From Spirochaetaceae bacterium (GTDB taxonomy: Bacteria > Spirochaetota > Spirochaetia > Treponematales > Treponemataceae): a DNA stretch of 9,140 bases. The stretch lies in contig JAITWB010000207.1 of NCBI GenBank assembly GCA_031285525.1, positions 1 to 9,140 on the forward strand. The letters are read 5' to 3'. The notes under the pieces were generated by a model. That model was not told where the DNA came from and did not search any database. It saw only the letters and a program-made list of their open reading frames with translations. Positions within the stretch are counted from its first letter, which is position 1, and every line of letters starts with the position of its first letter. The position numbers and the translations under genes are program-made. This document shows, piece by piece, positions 1-6,924 of the stretch.

Positions 1-58
1 CATGCTTTGAACCGGTAACTTCCTCGGCCGCTCCCAGCGAATACAATGATATAGCCAT
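1..58 (-). CDS. Beta-CASP metallo-beta-lactamase-fold RNase-like protein, 5' end only
   Basis: Only the first 19 codons are inside the window; the gene continues past the left edge. They read MAISLYSLGAAEEVTGSKH. This resembles the opening strand and loop of beta-CASP metallo-beta-lactamase proteins (YSH1/CPSF-73-like), which often begin with a LGAAxEVTGSxH-type motif ahead of the HxHxDH metal site. Family members are metal-dependent RNA-processing exo- or endonucleases in the cytoplasm. The start is the ATG at 58-56, preceded by a near-perfect Shine-Dalgarno AGGAGGG (69-63 on the minus strand). The HxHxDH motif and the beta-CASP domain lie outside the window, so the family call rests on the N-terminal motif alone. 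The gene is divergent from the DUF2804 operon. Confidence 0.62.
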   Translation of the reverse strand, partial: MAISLYSLGAAEEVTGSKH

Positions 59-62
59 CAAA

Positions 63-69
63 CCCTCCT
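63..69 (-). promoter_or_regulatory. Ribosome-binding site fixing the start of the left-edge gene
   Basis: On the minus strand this reads AGGAGGG, four bases before the ATG at 58. It is a strong anti-16S match and is the main evidence that the short open frame running off the left edge is a real gene start. Confidence 0.7.
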
Positions 70-82
70 GGATTACATGAGT

Positions 83-99
83 TTACTATAGTATAGTAA
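83..99. promoter_or_regulatory. Perfect 17-bp palindrome, probable operator
   Basis: TTACTATAGTATAGTAA consists of two 8-bp arms, TTACTATA and TATAGTAA, that are exact reverse complements around a central G. It lies in the 125-bp gap between two divergent genes and overlaps the candidate -10 region of the leftward gene. An odd-length symmetrical site of this kind fits binding by a dimeric repressor or activator. With eight A/T-rich pairs and no T-tract it is a poor terminator. No regulator gene adjoins it, and I do not recognise the consensus. Confidence 0.5.
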
Positions 100-121
100 G
101 CAGGATACGCTGTTTCTGCAA
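93..121 (-). promoter_or_regulatory. Candidate sigma70-type promoter for the leftward beta-CASP gene
   Basis: On the minus strand, TTGCAG (121-116) is followed by a 17-bp spacer and TACTAT (98-93), each a partial match to the -35 and -10 consensus. An alternative -10, TATACT (95-90), is a better hexamer but leaves a 20-bp spacer. Either way the -10 lies inside the 17-bp palindrome, so a protein bound there would block this promoter. Confidence 0.33.
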
Positions 122-183
122 GTAAAAAACAGTAAGAAAATACCCATCAACCATCGATAATCATAGTTAGGGAGTAGTATCGC

Positions 184-1224
184 GTGTATTCGAGAAAAAT
201 TGATCCGCCCCCGGCGGATATCATAGTCAATGGAGTTCCCCAATTCGGCAATTTCAACGCCCCCTTCGAGAAACTCGACATCCGAGGAGTCAGAAGACCC
301 TTCGGCGATCTGCCTATTCCCTCATTTTTTACTGACATGCGCATCATCGGTTACACCACCTTCCTCTTTCTCACCGAAGACTATATCGGCCTTATCGAAA
401 CCTGTGACGCAACCCTCTTCGGCTTCTCGGAAATCACCTTCTGGAACCGCAAGAGCGGAAAGAAACTCTCCTACCGCCGTGCCGTCGGTCCTTTCAGGTC
501 AAAACTTCCCATAGATATGCATAACGCCTGTCACACATTCCGCACAGCAAAGAGAAAAATCCGGCTCCGGTGGAATTTCGAAAAAATCACCGCCCTTTTC
601 CGGGTCAAAGGGGACGGCATCCGCCCCGACGCAGAAGCATCCTTTTCACTAAACATCCCCGATCCCCGCTCAGGGCAGCTCTCCTCGGTGGTGCCTTTGG
701 ATGTCCGCCGCCGCTGTCTCGCCTCCTGGCAGGTCACTTCTCCCCTCAAAGGCTCCCTCATCATCGGCGGCAAAACAGTCTCTGCCGAAGACGGAACAGG
801 CTTTTTCAGCATCAGAAAATTATATCATCCCCTGCATAGCAAATTCAGCAGAGTCATAGGAATAGGCTCCGCAGAGAACCGCCAGGTGCTCTTCCGGCTC
901 ACCTCTCAAGTATCTTCAGACGAATTCCATTATAATGAAAATGTATTCTTTGTGGATGGAAAAACATGGCCACTGCCGCCGGTAAAGATCACCAGACCCT
1001 ACGGCATAAACGGCACCTGGGTCATACAGGACACGGAAAGTATGGTGGATCTCACATTCACCCCGATCTCAGACAACAAGCGAAAGATGAGTATCTTTAT
1101 TTTACGCACAGAATATCATACAATCTACGGCACCTTTGATGGTTTTTTACTCACCGGAGAAGGAGAAAAGATACAGCTTCGATCTTTTTCCGGTATCGGT
1201 AAAAAAATGATGCTCAGATTGTAG
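184..1224 (+). CDS. DUF2804 domain-containing protein
   Basis: This 346-residue protein matches the DUF2804 family (Pfam PF10974) over its whole length; the molecular function of that family is unknown. Landmarks are a conserved N-terminal block with RRPFGDLPIP (37-46), a middle block DGTGFFSIRKLYHPL (203-217), then NENVFFVDGK (251-260), and a C-terminal block with GTWVIQ, VDLTFTP (288-294) and YGTFDGFL (315-322). Such blocks are usual in the family, which I would expect to be mainly beta-stranded. I see no signal peptide or membrane segment, so it is probably cytoplasmic. The start is GTG: an in-frame TAG lies three codons upstream (175-177), and AGGGAG (169-174) sits nine bases before the GTG. 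The next gene starts 16 bp after its stop with its own binding site, so the two are probably co-transcribed. No clear promoter hexamer pair was found upstream; GATAAT (156-161) is a possible -10 but lies close to the binding site. The family call is firm; the role is not known. Confidence 0.85.
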   Translation: MYSRKIDPPPADIIVNGVPQFGNFNAPFEKLDIRGVRRPFGDLPIPSFFTDMRIIGYTTFLFLTEDYIGLIETCDATLFGFSEITFWNRKSGKKLSYRRAVGPFRSKLPIDMHNACHTFRTAKRKIRLRWNFEKITALFRVKGDGIRPDAEASFSLNIPDPRSGQLSSVVPLDVRRRCLASWQVTSPLKGSLIIGGKTVSAEDGTGFFSIRKLYHPLHSKFSRVIGIGSAENRQVLFRLTSQVSSDEFHYNENVFFVDGKTWPLPPVKITRPYGINGTWVIQDTESMVDLTFTPISDNKRKMSIFILRTEYHTIYGTFDGFLLTGEGEKIQLRSFSGIGKKMMLRL

Positions 1225-1240
1225 AGGGAGTTACACACAT

Positions 1241-3361
1241 ATGGCAGAAGATAACCCGAAAAAAAGAGCGGCAGTGTATGCCCCTGGGGAACTGCAAAAA
1301 ACCAGAGAAAACCTCGGACAACTCGATCCCGATGAAGCCAAGCGAATCGCCGGCCTTCTGGGAGGTGATATAGGCATCGAAAGACCCATAAACACAGAAG
1401 AAAAACAGCAGATGCACCAACATATTCAAAAAAACGTCCGGCTTATAAAGAACGCTCCTGGGAATGCTTCCAAAGGGACAAAAAAGACCACCTCCCCGCA
1501 GAAAGGTCAGGAACCCCGAAAGAGCGCCGTATCAGCAACTCCCGGAGGCTTTACCGACGTAAGCAGATCTTCCATGATTCCCCAACTTCCATCAATGCAG
1601 AAGAAAGACCTTTTACTGCTCAGCAAGATCATGATGGACAAAGAATACCGCATAATCCCCAACTACGGCTTTTTTTCCTTTCTCTTCGCAGGAAAACCGG
1701 ATGAAAAAATTAACCCTTCTTTCATCGAACATATACTCACTGATCACATCGGTCATATTCAGCGTTTCGTCACCGCCAGTCAAAAACTGCTTGCCTATGG
1801 TTCCGAAACATTCCTCGACAGGGTACAGAACAGCCAGGAATTCAAATACCGGGTATTCAGGGTTGTCCGCCAGTGGGACATACGAGTACAGGGAACGCTG
1901 CTTGAGCAGCTTCAAAGTGAATCAAAGGATGTCACGGTCAGCAAAATGCTCCCCTTCATTCACGAGCTGTTTAAACCGCTGATAAAACTTTATTTCCTGG
2001 GAGCCCACCAGATACGGGATATCTATAAAGCGGTATACACTGAACTGGCTATCAACCAAAAGGAGAGCTCACGGGAACCTATCCTTGCCCTCATAAAAGA
2101 CGCCATTGCCGAATGGTATTACATCTACGGCCAAGTCTATAAGGGACTCTATCCCCTCCTCATGAGAATGAGCTGCACCGACTTCATAGAATACGAACTA
2201 TTCTATACCAAGCGGATATCCCGAATCTTGACCTTCCTTTCACTGACAAAATACGATCTCATAATGGCGCAGCCGGAACAAAAGGCGGAAACCATCCTCT
2301 CATCGACGGAAGAAGTGTCAGCCTCAGAGGAAAAGCCCGATACAAAACAGGAACTGTCTGAAGAAGTTCCGGAAAAAAAAGAATCCGAATCGGTAATACC
2401 AGAAAAGGTGAAAAAAGGCTTGGCTCTGCTGGAAAAACTATTCCCTGAGGCGGGCTGGGACATTCTGGATCAAGGCCCCGATATGTACCCCTATTTCGAG
2501 CCGCTGCTTAAATTCGATCCGGGGTTCGTACTCCTGGCGCCGAACAACCCCCTGCAATTGACCGTCATCCTCATGCGTATCATCGAAGAGCTTTTTTACG
2601 GCTGCCGGGCAATAACCTTCAATACCGCGGACGAATCGGGGGTAACCAGAAAAGAAGACGACATTACGAAGATATTCAATGACTGGCCCTCATACCGGGA
2701 AAACGACTTTGAAAAACTCTATGCCGAAGTCCTCCAGGAGTATGTAAACCAGGACTTTGCCCAGGCCGACTTTAGACGGTCGCCTTATGCCCGTAAGATG
2801 ATGTCCCAAATAATGTGGACCGCAAAATCCATATTCCTGCCCCACCTCTCCTACGAAATATTAACCCTGGAACGTCATGCGGCAAAGCAGGAAAAGCCCC
2901 TCCATGTACGGGTCAAAAACCTCCAGAAGATTCTAAACCACCTAACCCGCAACATAGAAGCATCACTCAAGCAAAACGGCGGCCGCCCCGGGCTTCCGGT
3001 GGACGGTATATCCGAACCATGGAACACCTATTCCTTCGCAGTCCAGAACCCTATATCTTATAGGCTTGATGCGATCCTGGGACTCAAGTCCTCCCGAAAC
3101 AAATCAAATGCAAATCTGATATACCAGACTCTTCTCATCGTGAATGTGCTTGAATGGTGGATAAACAATCCAGCAAGTTATGCTTATACGACACCGGCGG
3201 AATACCCCTATCGTACAGATAGGGGCGGAACACCGGTATTTTCAGTATCCTCAAGAAAGGACATAAACGAATTGTTTAATAGAAAACTGAGAACACTGAA
3301 AGCAATAGCGACAACGGAGCAATCCTCGCAGAAGACCTCCGAAGATGAAAACCCCCAGTAA
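1241..3361 (+). CDS. Large conserved-looking hypothetical protein, possibly spirochaete-specific
   Basis: I do not recognise a named domain in this 706-residue protein. The N-terminus is charged and contains YAPGELQKTRENLGQLD (13-29) and LLGGDIGIERP (39-49), which look like a conserved motif region. Residues 70-115 are a Lys/Ser/Pro-rich linker. Residues about 120-342 are helical and rich in aromatic residues. Residues 343-390 form a low-complexity acidic Glu/Ser/Lys linker, followed by a second helical block (about 390-690) and a polar tail. There is no signal peptide, no convincing membrane helix and no nucleotide-binding motif. The plan is therefore two helical domains joined by a disordered linker, which suggests a cytoplasmic scaffold or structural role (inference only). 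The ATG has a strong binding site, AGAGGGAG (1223-1230), overlapping the DUF2804 stop codon. The gene lies 16 bp downstream of that gene and probably shares its transcript. Confidence 0.8.
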   Translation: MAEDNPKKRAAVYAPGELQKTRENLGQLDPDEAKRIAGLLGGDIGIERPINTEEKQQMHQHIQKNVRLIKNAPGNASKGTKKTTSPQKGQEPRKSAVSATPGGFTDVSRSSMIPQLPSMQKKDLLLLSKIMMDKEYRIIPNYGFFSFLFAGKPDEKINPSFIEHILTDHIGHIQRFVTASQKLLAYGSETFLDRVQNSQEFKYRVFRVVRQWDIRVQGTLLEQLQSESKDVTVSKMLPFIHELFKPLIKLYFLGAHQIRDIYKAVYTELAINQKESSREPILALIKDAIAEWYYIYGQVYKGLYPLLMRMSCTDFIEYELFYTKRISRILTFLSLTKYDLIMAQPEQKAETILSSTEEVSASEEKPDTKQELSEEVPEKKESESVIPEKVKKGLALLEKLFPEAGWDILDQGPDMYPYFEPLLKFDPGFVLLAPNNPLQLTVILMRIIEELFYGCRAITFNTADESGVTRKEDDITKIFNDWPSYRENDFEKLYAEVLQEYVNQDFAQADFRRSPYARKMMSQIMWTAKSIFLPHLSYEILTLERHAAKQEKPLHVRVKNLQKILNHLTRNIEASLKQNGGRPGLPVDGISEPWNTYSFAVQNPISYRLDAILGLKSSRNKSNANLIYQTLLIVNVLEWWINNPASYAYTTPAEYPYRTDRGGTPVFSVSSRKDINELFNRKLRTLKAIATTEQSSQKTSEDENPQ

Positions 3362-3379
3362 TGAAGAACGATACACTTA

Positions 3380-3592
3380 TTAGATGAAAAAATCTTTCAT
3401 CGTAACACCAAGCGCACGTGCAAGCTTGTGTATCGTTTTAAGCGTGGGAATTTTTTGATGACTCTCAAGATAAAAAAGGTAGCTCCGAGCGATACCGGCC
3501 TGTGAGGCGAGCTCGACAACAGACATCTTCCTTTCACATCTGAGCTTCCGAATATTGTCTAATACATATTCAATTTCTGCATCCATATCCAT
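3380..3592 (-). CDS. Small Xre-family helix-turn-helix regulator
   Basis: This 70-residue protein is almost entirely one Cro/CI-type HTH_3 domain. It runs NIRKLRCERKMSVVELASQAG (about 13-33), then the recognition-helix region IARSYLFYLESHQKIPTL (34-51), then LARALGVTMKDFFI. It should bind DNA as a dimer and has no ligand-binding or oligomerisation domain. Its size is like restriction-modification controller proteins and phage Cro, but no restriction or phage gene is nearby. The first ATG (3592) has no Shine-Dalgarno; a second in-frame ATG lies at 3586, also without a good site. A TATACT seven bases upstream of 3592 would give a leaderless message. The gene sits 59 bp downstream of the Wzz-type gene on the same strand and converges with the 706-residue gene, leaving only 18 bp between the two stops. 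Its target is unknown; it may control itself or the wzz-kinase divergent region. Confidence 0.82.
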   Translation of the reverse strand: MDMDAEIEYVLDNIRKLRCERKMSVVELASQAGIARSYLFYLESHQKIPTLKTIHKLARALGVTMKDFFI

Positions 3593-3599
3593 TAGTAGA

Positions 3600-3605
3600 A
3601 GTATA
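3600..3605 (-). promoter_or_regulatory. Candidate -10 box for the Xre gene, leaderless arrangement
   Basis: On the minus strand this reads TATACT (five of six consensus bases) and ends seven bases before the ATG at 3592. Transcription would therefore begin at or beside the start codon, in keeping with the lack of a ribosome-binding site. No good -35 is visible at 16-18 bp. The direct repeats ATGCG at 3606-3610 and 3623-3627 lie just upstream and could be recognition half-sites. The support is weak. Confidence 0.3.
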
Positions 3606-3651
3606 ATGCGGATGCCTGTTACATGCGACTCTCCCCAGTGGATTACATTTC

Positions 3652-4677
3652 TTATTTTACGTTGTTTCCCCTGAATTTACTCATTGCATCCGGATCATTC
3701 TTGATATTCTTAATAGCATTGAACAGGAAGGCTAGAAAAACACTCAGGAATCCTGCGGCGAAGGTTACGATGACACAGAGCATTCCCCTGCTCGGACCGC
3801 TTTTTTGATCCGGAACCTCGGCATACTCAAGAACCTGAAACACAGGAGTCTCACTGTCCATGGTAATCTTAGTCAGCTCATATTCCTGCCGCATCTCTTT
3901 GTATACCAGTTCCTGAACCTCTATCTCCCGCGTAATCCGGGCGGCTTCCAATGTTATTCGGGGTATATTTGTCGGGTTGGGCATAGCACGTCCCAGCTCA
4001 AGACTCTGCATATCCCCTTCAAGCCTCAACAATTCAGCCATAGCTGCCTCAAGACTTGCTTCAAGGTTTTCTTTTTTGAGCTGATTCTGATCGAGCTTCA
4101 TCTCTTTGAATCGGGATTCCAACAATTCAGTCGCATAGTTGGTTACCTGCTCGGCGAACACCGGGTCGATGTCGGTATACTTCAGCGAGAATACTCCGGT
4201 TTCATCATCCAAAGTGCCAATAAGCACTTTTTTCAATGCGGTTCGACTTGAAGCGCGTACACTTTTTTCGATCTCCCACCGTTCTATCAGATCAAACCGA
4301 TCAACCACAGAGTCGAGAAACGAATTGGTTCCGCATATAACCTGCGCAAGCTGCCCATTGGAGGTACCGCCGCCGCCGCTGACCCCGGCAAGTCCCGCAA
4401 GACTTCCGAGACCGCTGGACGCAAGCACAGAAGAAAGCCCTCCGGACGAATTAGATCCCTCATTGATGAGCATCAAAGATTCCGGGGTATATTCATTAGG
4501 GAATGGACTCTTTTCCGGGGGAAGTACAATAGAAATAACGGAAAAAGCCACAACGCCGACCATCGCAAGAACAACGGTGACTATAATAAATATCCTGTAT
4601 TTCCACAGAACAGCGGCGAGATCGATCAGGGAAATTTCATCAGTATCCACAGAAGTGTTTTCTATATTGTCAGTCAT
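3652..4677 (-). CDS. Wzz/chain-length determinant family protein (polysaccharide co-polymerase)
   Basis: This 341-residue inner-membrane protein has Wzz architecture. The cytoplasmic N-terminus is followed by a first membrane helix (about 28-52). A periplasmic domain follows, with a Gly/Ser-rich stretch GLGSLAGLAGVSGGGG (89-104) and the ICGTNSFLDSVVDRFDL block (114-130). A long charged coiled coil occupies about 196-270. Next come the FQVLEYAEVPDQKSGPSRG block (280-298), typical just before the second helix, and TM2 (about 299-320), with a short basic tail. Proteins of this type set the chain length of O-antigen, capsule or exopolysaccharide made by a Wzy polymerase. There is no C-terminal tyrosine kinase domain, so it is not a fused BY-kinase. 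An in-frame stop lies two codons before the ATG, so the start cannot move upstream; no Shine-Dalgarno is visible. No glycosyltransferase, polymerase or flippase gene adjoins it. It is divergent from the histidine kinase gene. Confidence 0.85.
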   Translation of the reverse strand: MTDNIENTSVDTDEISLIDLAAVLWKYRIFIIVTVVLAMVGVVAFSVISIVLPPEKSPFPNEYTPESLMLINEGSNSSGGLSSVLASSGLGSLAGLAGVSGGGGTSNGQLAQVICGTNSFLDSVVDRFDLIERWEIEKSVRASSRTALKKVLIGTLDDETGVFSLKYTDIDPVFAEQVTNYATELLESRFKEMKLDQNQLKKENLEASLEAAMAELLRLEGDMQSLELGRAMPNPTNIPRITLEAARITREIEVQELVYKEMRQEYELTKITMDSETPVFQVLEYAEVPDQKSGPSRGMLCVIVTFAAGFLSVFLAFLFNAIKNIKNDPDAMSKFRGNNVK

Positions 4678-4692
4678 ATACTAAGGTGTACC

Positions 4693-4734
4693 AGATATTG
4701 CCGCTCTATTCAAGTATCAAAAAGAACAATATCT
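4693..4734. repeat. Long-spaced inverted repeat in the wzz-kinase divergent region
   Basis: AGATATTG (4693-4700) and CAATATCT (4727-4734) are exact 8-bp reverse complements separated by 26 bp, with starts 34 bp apart (about three helical turns). The right arm meets the -35 hexamer of the kinase promoter. The left arm would overlap a weak wzz -10 (TATCTG, minus strand 4697-4692, 17 bp after TTGATA at 4720-4715). It could be a pair of operator sites controlling both directions, or chance in an A/T-rich gap. Confidence 0.4.
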
Positions 4735-4762
4735 TTGCAGAACTAACAATTTAGGATATACT
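4734..4762 (+). promoter_or_regulatory. Sigma70-type promoter for the kinase-pdxA operon
   Basis: TTTGCA (4734-4739) resembles the -35 consensus at four of six positions. After a 17-bp spacer comes TATACT (4757-4762), matching the -10 at five of six. The predicted start near 4769 leaves a leader of about 38 bases to the GTG start at 4807, but only a few bases to the upstream ATG at 4774. This arrangement favours the GTG start. Confidence 0.52.
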
Positions 4763-4792
4763 CATCTACAGTTATGGGTACATATATACGCC

Positions 4793-4800
4793 AGAGGAAG
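4793..4800 (+). promoter_or_regulatory. Ribosome-binding site deciding the kinase start
   Basis: AGAGGAAG ends six bases before GTG 4807 (AGGA is eight bases away). The upstream in-frame ATG at 4774 has no purine-rich site before it. The site therefore points to GTG 4807 as the start. Confidence 0.6.
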
Positions 4801-4806
4801 TCCCAA

Positions 4807-6924
4807 GTGAAAAATACACTTAAAAGAATAATAAAAACAAACTATCAGCAGATACTATTTGTTCTCATAGCTTTTCTTACCATGGTATTGGTAAGTTATT
4901 TTTACGTAAGCGGCATAGTACGAAGACAAATGTTCATAATCAGTGAAGAAAGCATGAATACCACCCAGGAAGCGGTAAGCGCAACCCTCTCCGAATCGGA
5001 AGTCATATTCGCAAACCTCACACAAACCGTGGAAAGCATGCTCTCTTCAGGGAAATCAAATGCCGAAATGCTGTATTTTTTTGAAAGCATGACTGTCTAT
5101 TTCCGTTCCAAAGAGTCACCCTTATCGGACTTCATAAAAGTATACGGATTCATACACGGGGAGGTTCTGGACGGCGAAGGCTGGATACCTCCTGAGGACT
5201 ACAACCCCCTCATCCGCACCTGGTATATCGGCGCAGATGCTGCCAACGGGGAGATATTCTTTTCCGAACCCTATGCCGACATAGACACCGGGGACATGGT
5301 TTTTTCATTTTCCAAGCAAGTCTTTGATGACCAGGGAAATTCCGGAGGAGTTTTTGCCTTTGACCTGAATCTCACAAAGATAATCGAATATATACAGAAT
5401 CAGAAAATAGCGAATAACGGTTACGGCGTTTTCCTGAGCGACACCCTTAATTTCGCCGCCCATCGGGACAGTAATCTGATAGGAAAAAACATCCTTCATG
5501 CTGGAGGCGATTATCCGCATCTCGGAACAATGCTCACAGCAGGGAGACCCATCGCTGCGGTAAGATTTACTGACAGCGATGGAACAGACAGCATCGCCTT
5601 TTTCCGTACCATTTTTACCGGATGGCATATCGGCGTCATAACGCCATGGAACAGCTATTACCAGCAGGTACGTACTCTCGCCTCTGTACTGGGAATACTC
5701 GGCGCCGTACTTGCAGCGGCGCTCTGTTCTATCCTTATTAGAATCCGTACTGAACAGCTGCGCTCGGATGAGGAAAACAAAAGCAAGACCACCTTCCTTG
5801 CCCGCATGAGCCACGAAATGCGTACCCCCATGAACGCCATCATCGGTATGACCGCCATAGCGCACCAGACAGAGGACAGGGAAAAAACCGACTACTGTCT
5901 TGACCGGATAAGTGAGGCTTCGAATCATCTCCTGGGGATCATAAACGACATACTGGATATGTCAAAAATCGAAGCGGGAAAGCTGGAACTCTCGGAAAGC
6001 GCATACTCCCTAAAGGAGATGCTTCGGCAAGTACTGACGATTGTCAGTTTCAGCATCGAAGAAAAAAAGCAACACTTCACCGTCACCATAGACGAATCTG
6101 TTCCTTCGGCTCTACACGGAGACCGGCAGCGGCTTGCACAGGTTATCGCCAACCTGGTCGGAAATGCGAGCAAATTCACGCCGGAACAAGGGAAGATACA
6201 ACTGCATATCAGCCGCCTGGAGGAACAGCAAAACCCCTTTACGCTTCAGTTTGAGGTTATCGATAACGGCATCGGCATAACTCAGGAACAGCAGAAAAGG
6301 CTCTTTCAACTCTTTGAACAGGCTGACGGAGGAATCTCCCGAAAATTCGGCGGAACAGGACTGGGACTCGCCATCTCAAAGAATATCGTCGAGCTCATGG
6401 GGGGCACTATCTCTGTTCAATCTGAATCGGGAAAGGGTTCCCGTTTTGTATTTACCATCCGTACCCAGGAAGCGGAACCCGAGGAACAGCCAAAAAACGC
6501 AGAACCTGATACCCCTCCCCGATTTCCCGGAAAACGAATACTGCTTGCAGAGGATATCGATATAAATAGAGAAATACTGGCTGCGCTTCTTGAGGATACG
6601 GAGATAACCATCGACAATGCGGTTAATGGACGGGAAGCCTGTGATATCTTCGCCGCCGCCGACGGCAACTATGATATGATCTTTATGGACATCCACATGC
6701 CGGAGGTTGACGGATACGAGGCAACCAAATGTATCAGGGAAATGAATATAGCTTCCGCAAAGACAATTCCTATCGTAGCAATGACAGCAAACGTGTTTAA
6801 GGAAGATGTAGAAAAATGCCTCAAGGCAGGTATGAACGATCACCTGGGAAAACCGATTCAATTTGAACTGGTTATTGAAAAACTCGAAAAGTATCTGACC
6901 CCTGTATACGGGGAGACACGATGA
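4807..6924 (+). CDS. Hybrid sensor histidine kinase (dCache-HisKA-HATPase-REC)
   Basis: This 705-residue inner-membrane receptor kinase has a TM1 (about 16-37) and an extracytoplasmic double-Cache sensor (about 45-285). The sensor carries [11 protein letters not shown] (133-143) and [17 protein letters not shown], typical of dCache_1 modules that bind small ligands such as amino acids or organic acids. TM2 is about 292-312, with no clear HAMP domain after it. HisKA contains [12 protein letters not shown] with phospho-acceptor His336. The HATPase domain shows the N-box [11 protein letters not shown] (Asn453), DNGIGI (486-491) and GTGLGL (516-521), so it looks active. A Pro/Glu linker leads to a receiver domain (about 577-695) with acidic pair Glu582/Asp583, phospho-acceptor Asp628 in MDIHMP, Thr660 and Lys682. 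There is no Hpt or output domain, so phosphate must pass to a separate partner, or the receiver tunes the kinase. GTG 4807 is preferred over ATG 4774 (which adds 11 residues) because of AGAGGAAG at 4793-4800. Its stop overlaps the pdxA start (ATGA). Its ligand is unknown. Confidence 0.9.
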   Translation: MKNTLKRIIKTNYQQILFVLIAFLTMVLVSYFYVSGIVRRQMFIISEESMNTTQEAVSATLSESEVIFANLTQTVESMLSSGKSNAEMLYFFESMTVYFRSKESPLSDFIKVYGFIHGEVLDGEGWIPPEDYNPLIRTWYIGADAANGEIFFSEPYADIDTGDMVFSFSKQVFDDQGNSGGVFAFDLNLTKIIEYIQNQKIANNGYGVFLSDTLNFAAHRDSNLIGKNILHAGGDYPHLGTMLTAGRPIAAVRFTDSDGTDSIAFFRTIFTGWHIGVITPWNSYYQQVRTLASVLGILGAVLAAALCSILIRIRTEQLRSDEENKSKTTFLARMSHEMRTPMNAIIGMTAIAHQTEDREKTDYCLDRISEASNHLLGIINDILDMSKIEAGKLELSESAYSLKEMLRQVLTIVSFSIEEKKQHFTVTIDESVPSALHGDRQRLAQVIANLVGNASKFTPEQGKIQLHISRLEEQQNPFTLQFEVIDNGIGITQEQQKRLFQLFEQADGGISRKFGGTGLGLAISKNIVELMGGTISVQSESGKGSRFVFTIRTQEAEPEEQPKNAEPDTPPRFPGKRILLAEDIDINREILAALLEDTEITIDNAVNGREACDIFAAADGNYDMIFMDIHMPEVDGYEATKCIREMNIASAKTIPIVAMTANVFKEDVEKCLKAGMNDHLGKPIQFELVIEKLEKYLTPVYGETR

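Noticed and set aside
2373..2380. A8 run as a programmed frameshift site
   Set aside because: The zero frame continues for more than 300 codons with normal composition, and no stimulatory structure or alternative frame product is evident.
3383..3401. Hairpin GATGAAA-loop-TTTCATC as an intrinsic terminator
   Set aside because: The stem is only seven mostly A/T pairs, lies inside the Xre coding end and has no T-tract. It was kept only as a remark.
3380..3592. Restriction-modification controller or toxin-antitoxin component
   Set aside because: The size fits, but there is no methyltransferase, endonuclease or toxin gene on either side.
3602..3607. Perfect TATAAT on the plus strand
   Set aside because: No -35 partner is present and no plus-strand gene follows. 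It overlaps the minus-strand -10 by symmetry of an A/T-rich stretch.
3805..4684. Two plus-strand open frames (148 and 181 codons) across the wzz region
   Set aside because: The minus-strand frame has clear Wzz architecture; these are its complements and show no domain or start signal.
5305..5928. Long open frame of 207 codons on the minus strand inside the kinase gene
   Set aside because: It is antisense to the dCache-HisKA coding region, whose motifs are unmistakable. It has no binding site or recognisable domain, and its length follows from codon bias of the opposite strand.
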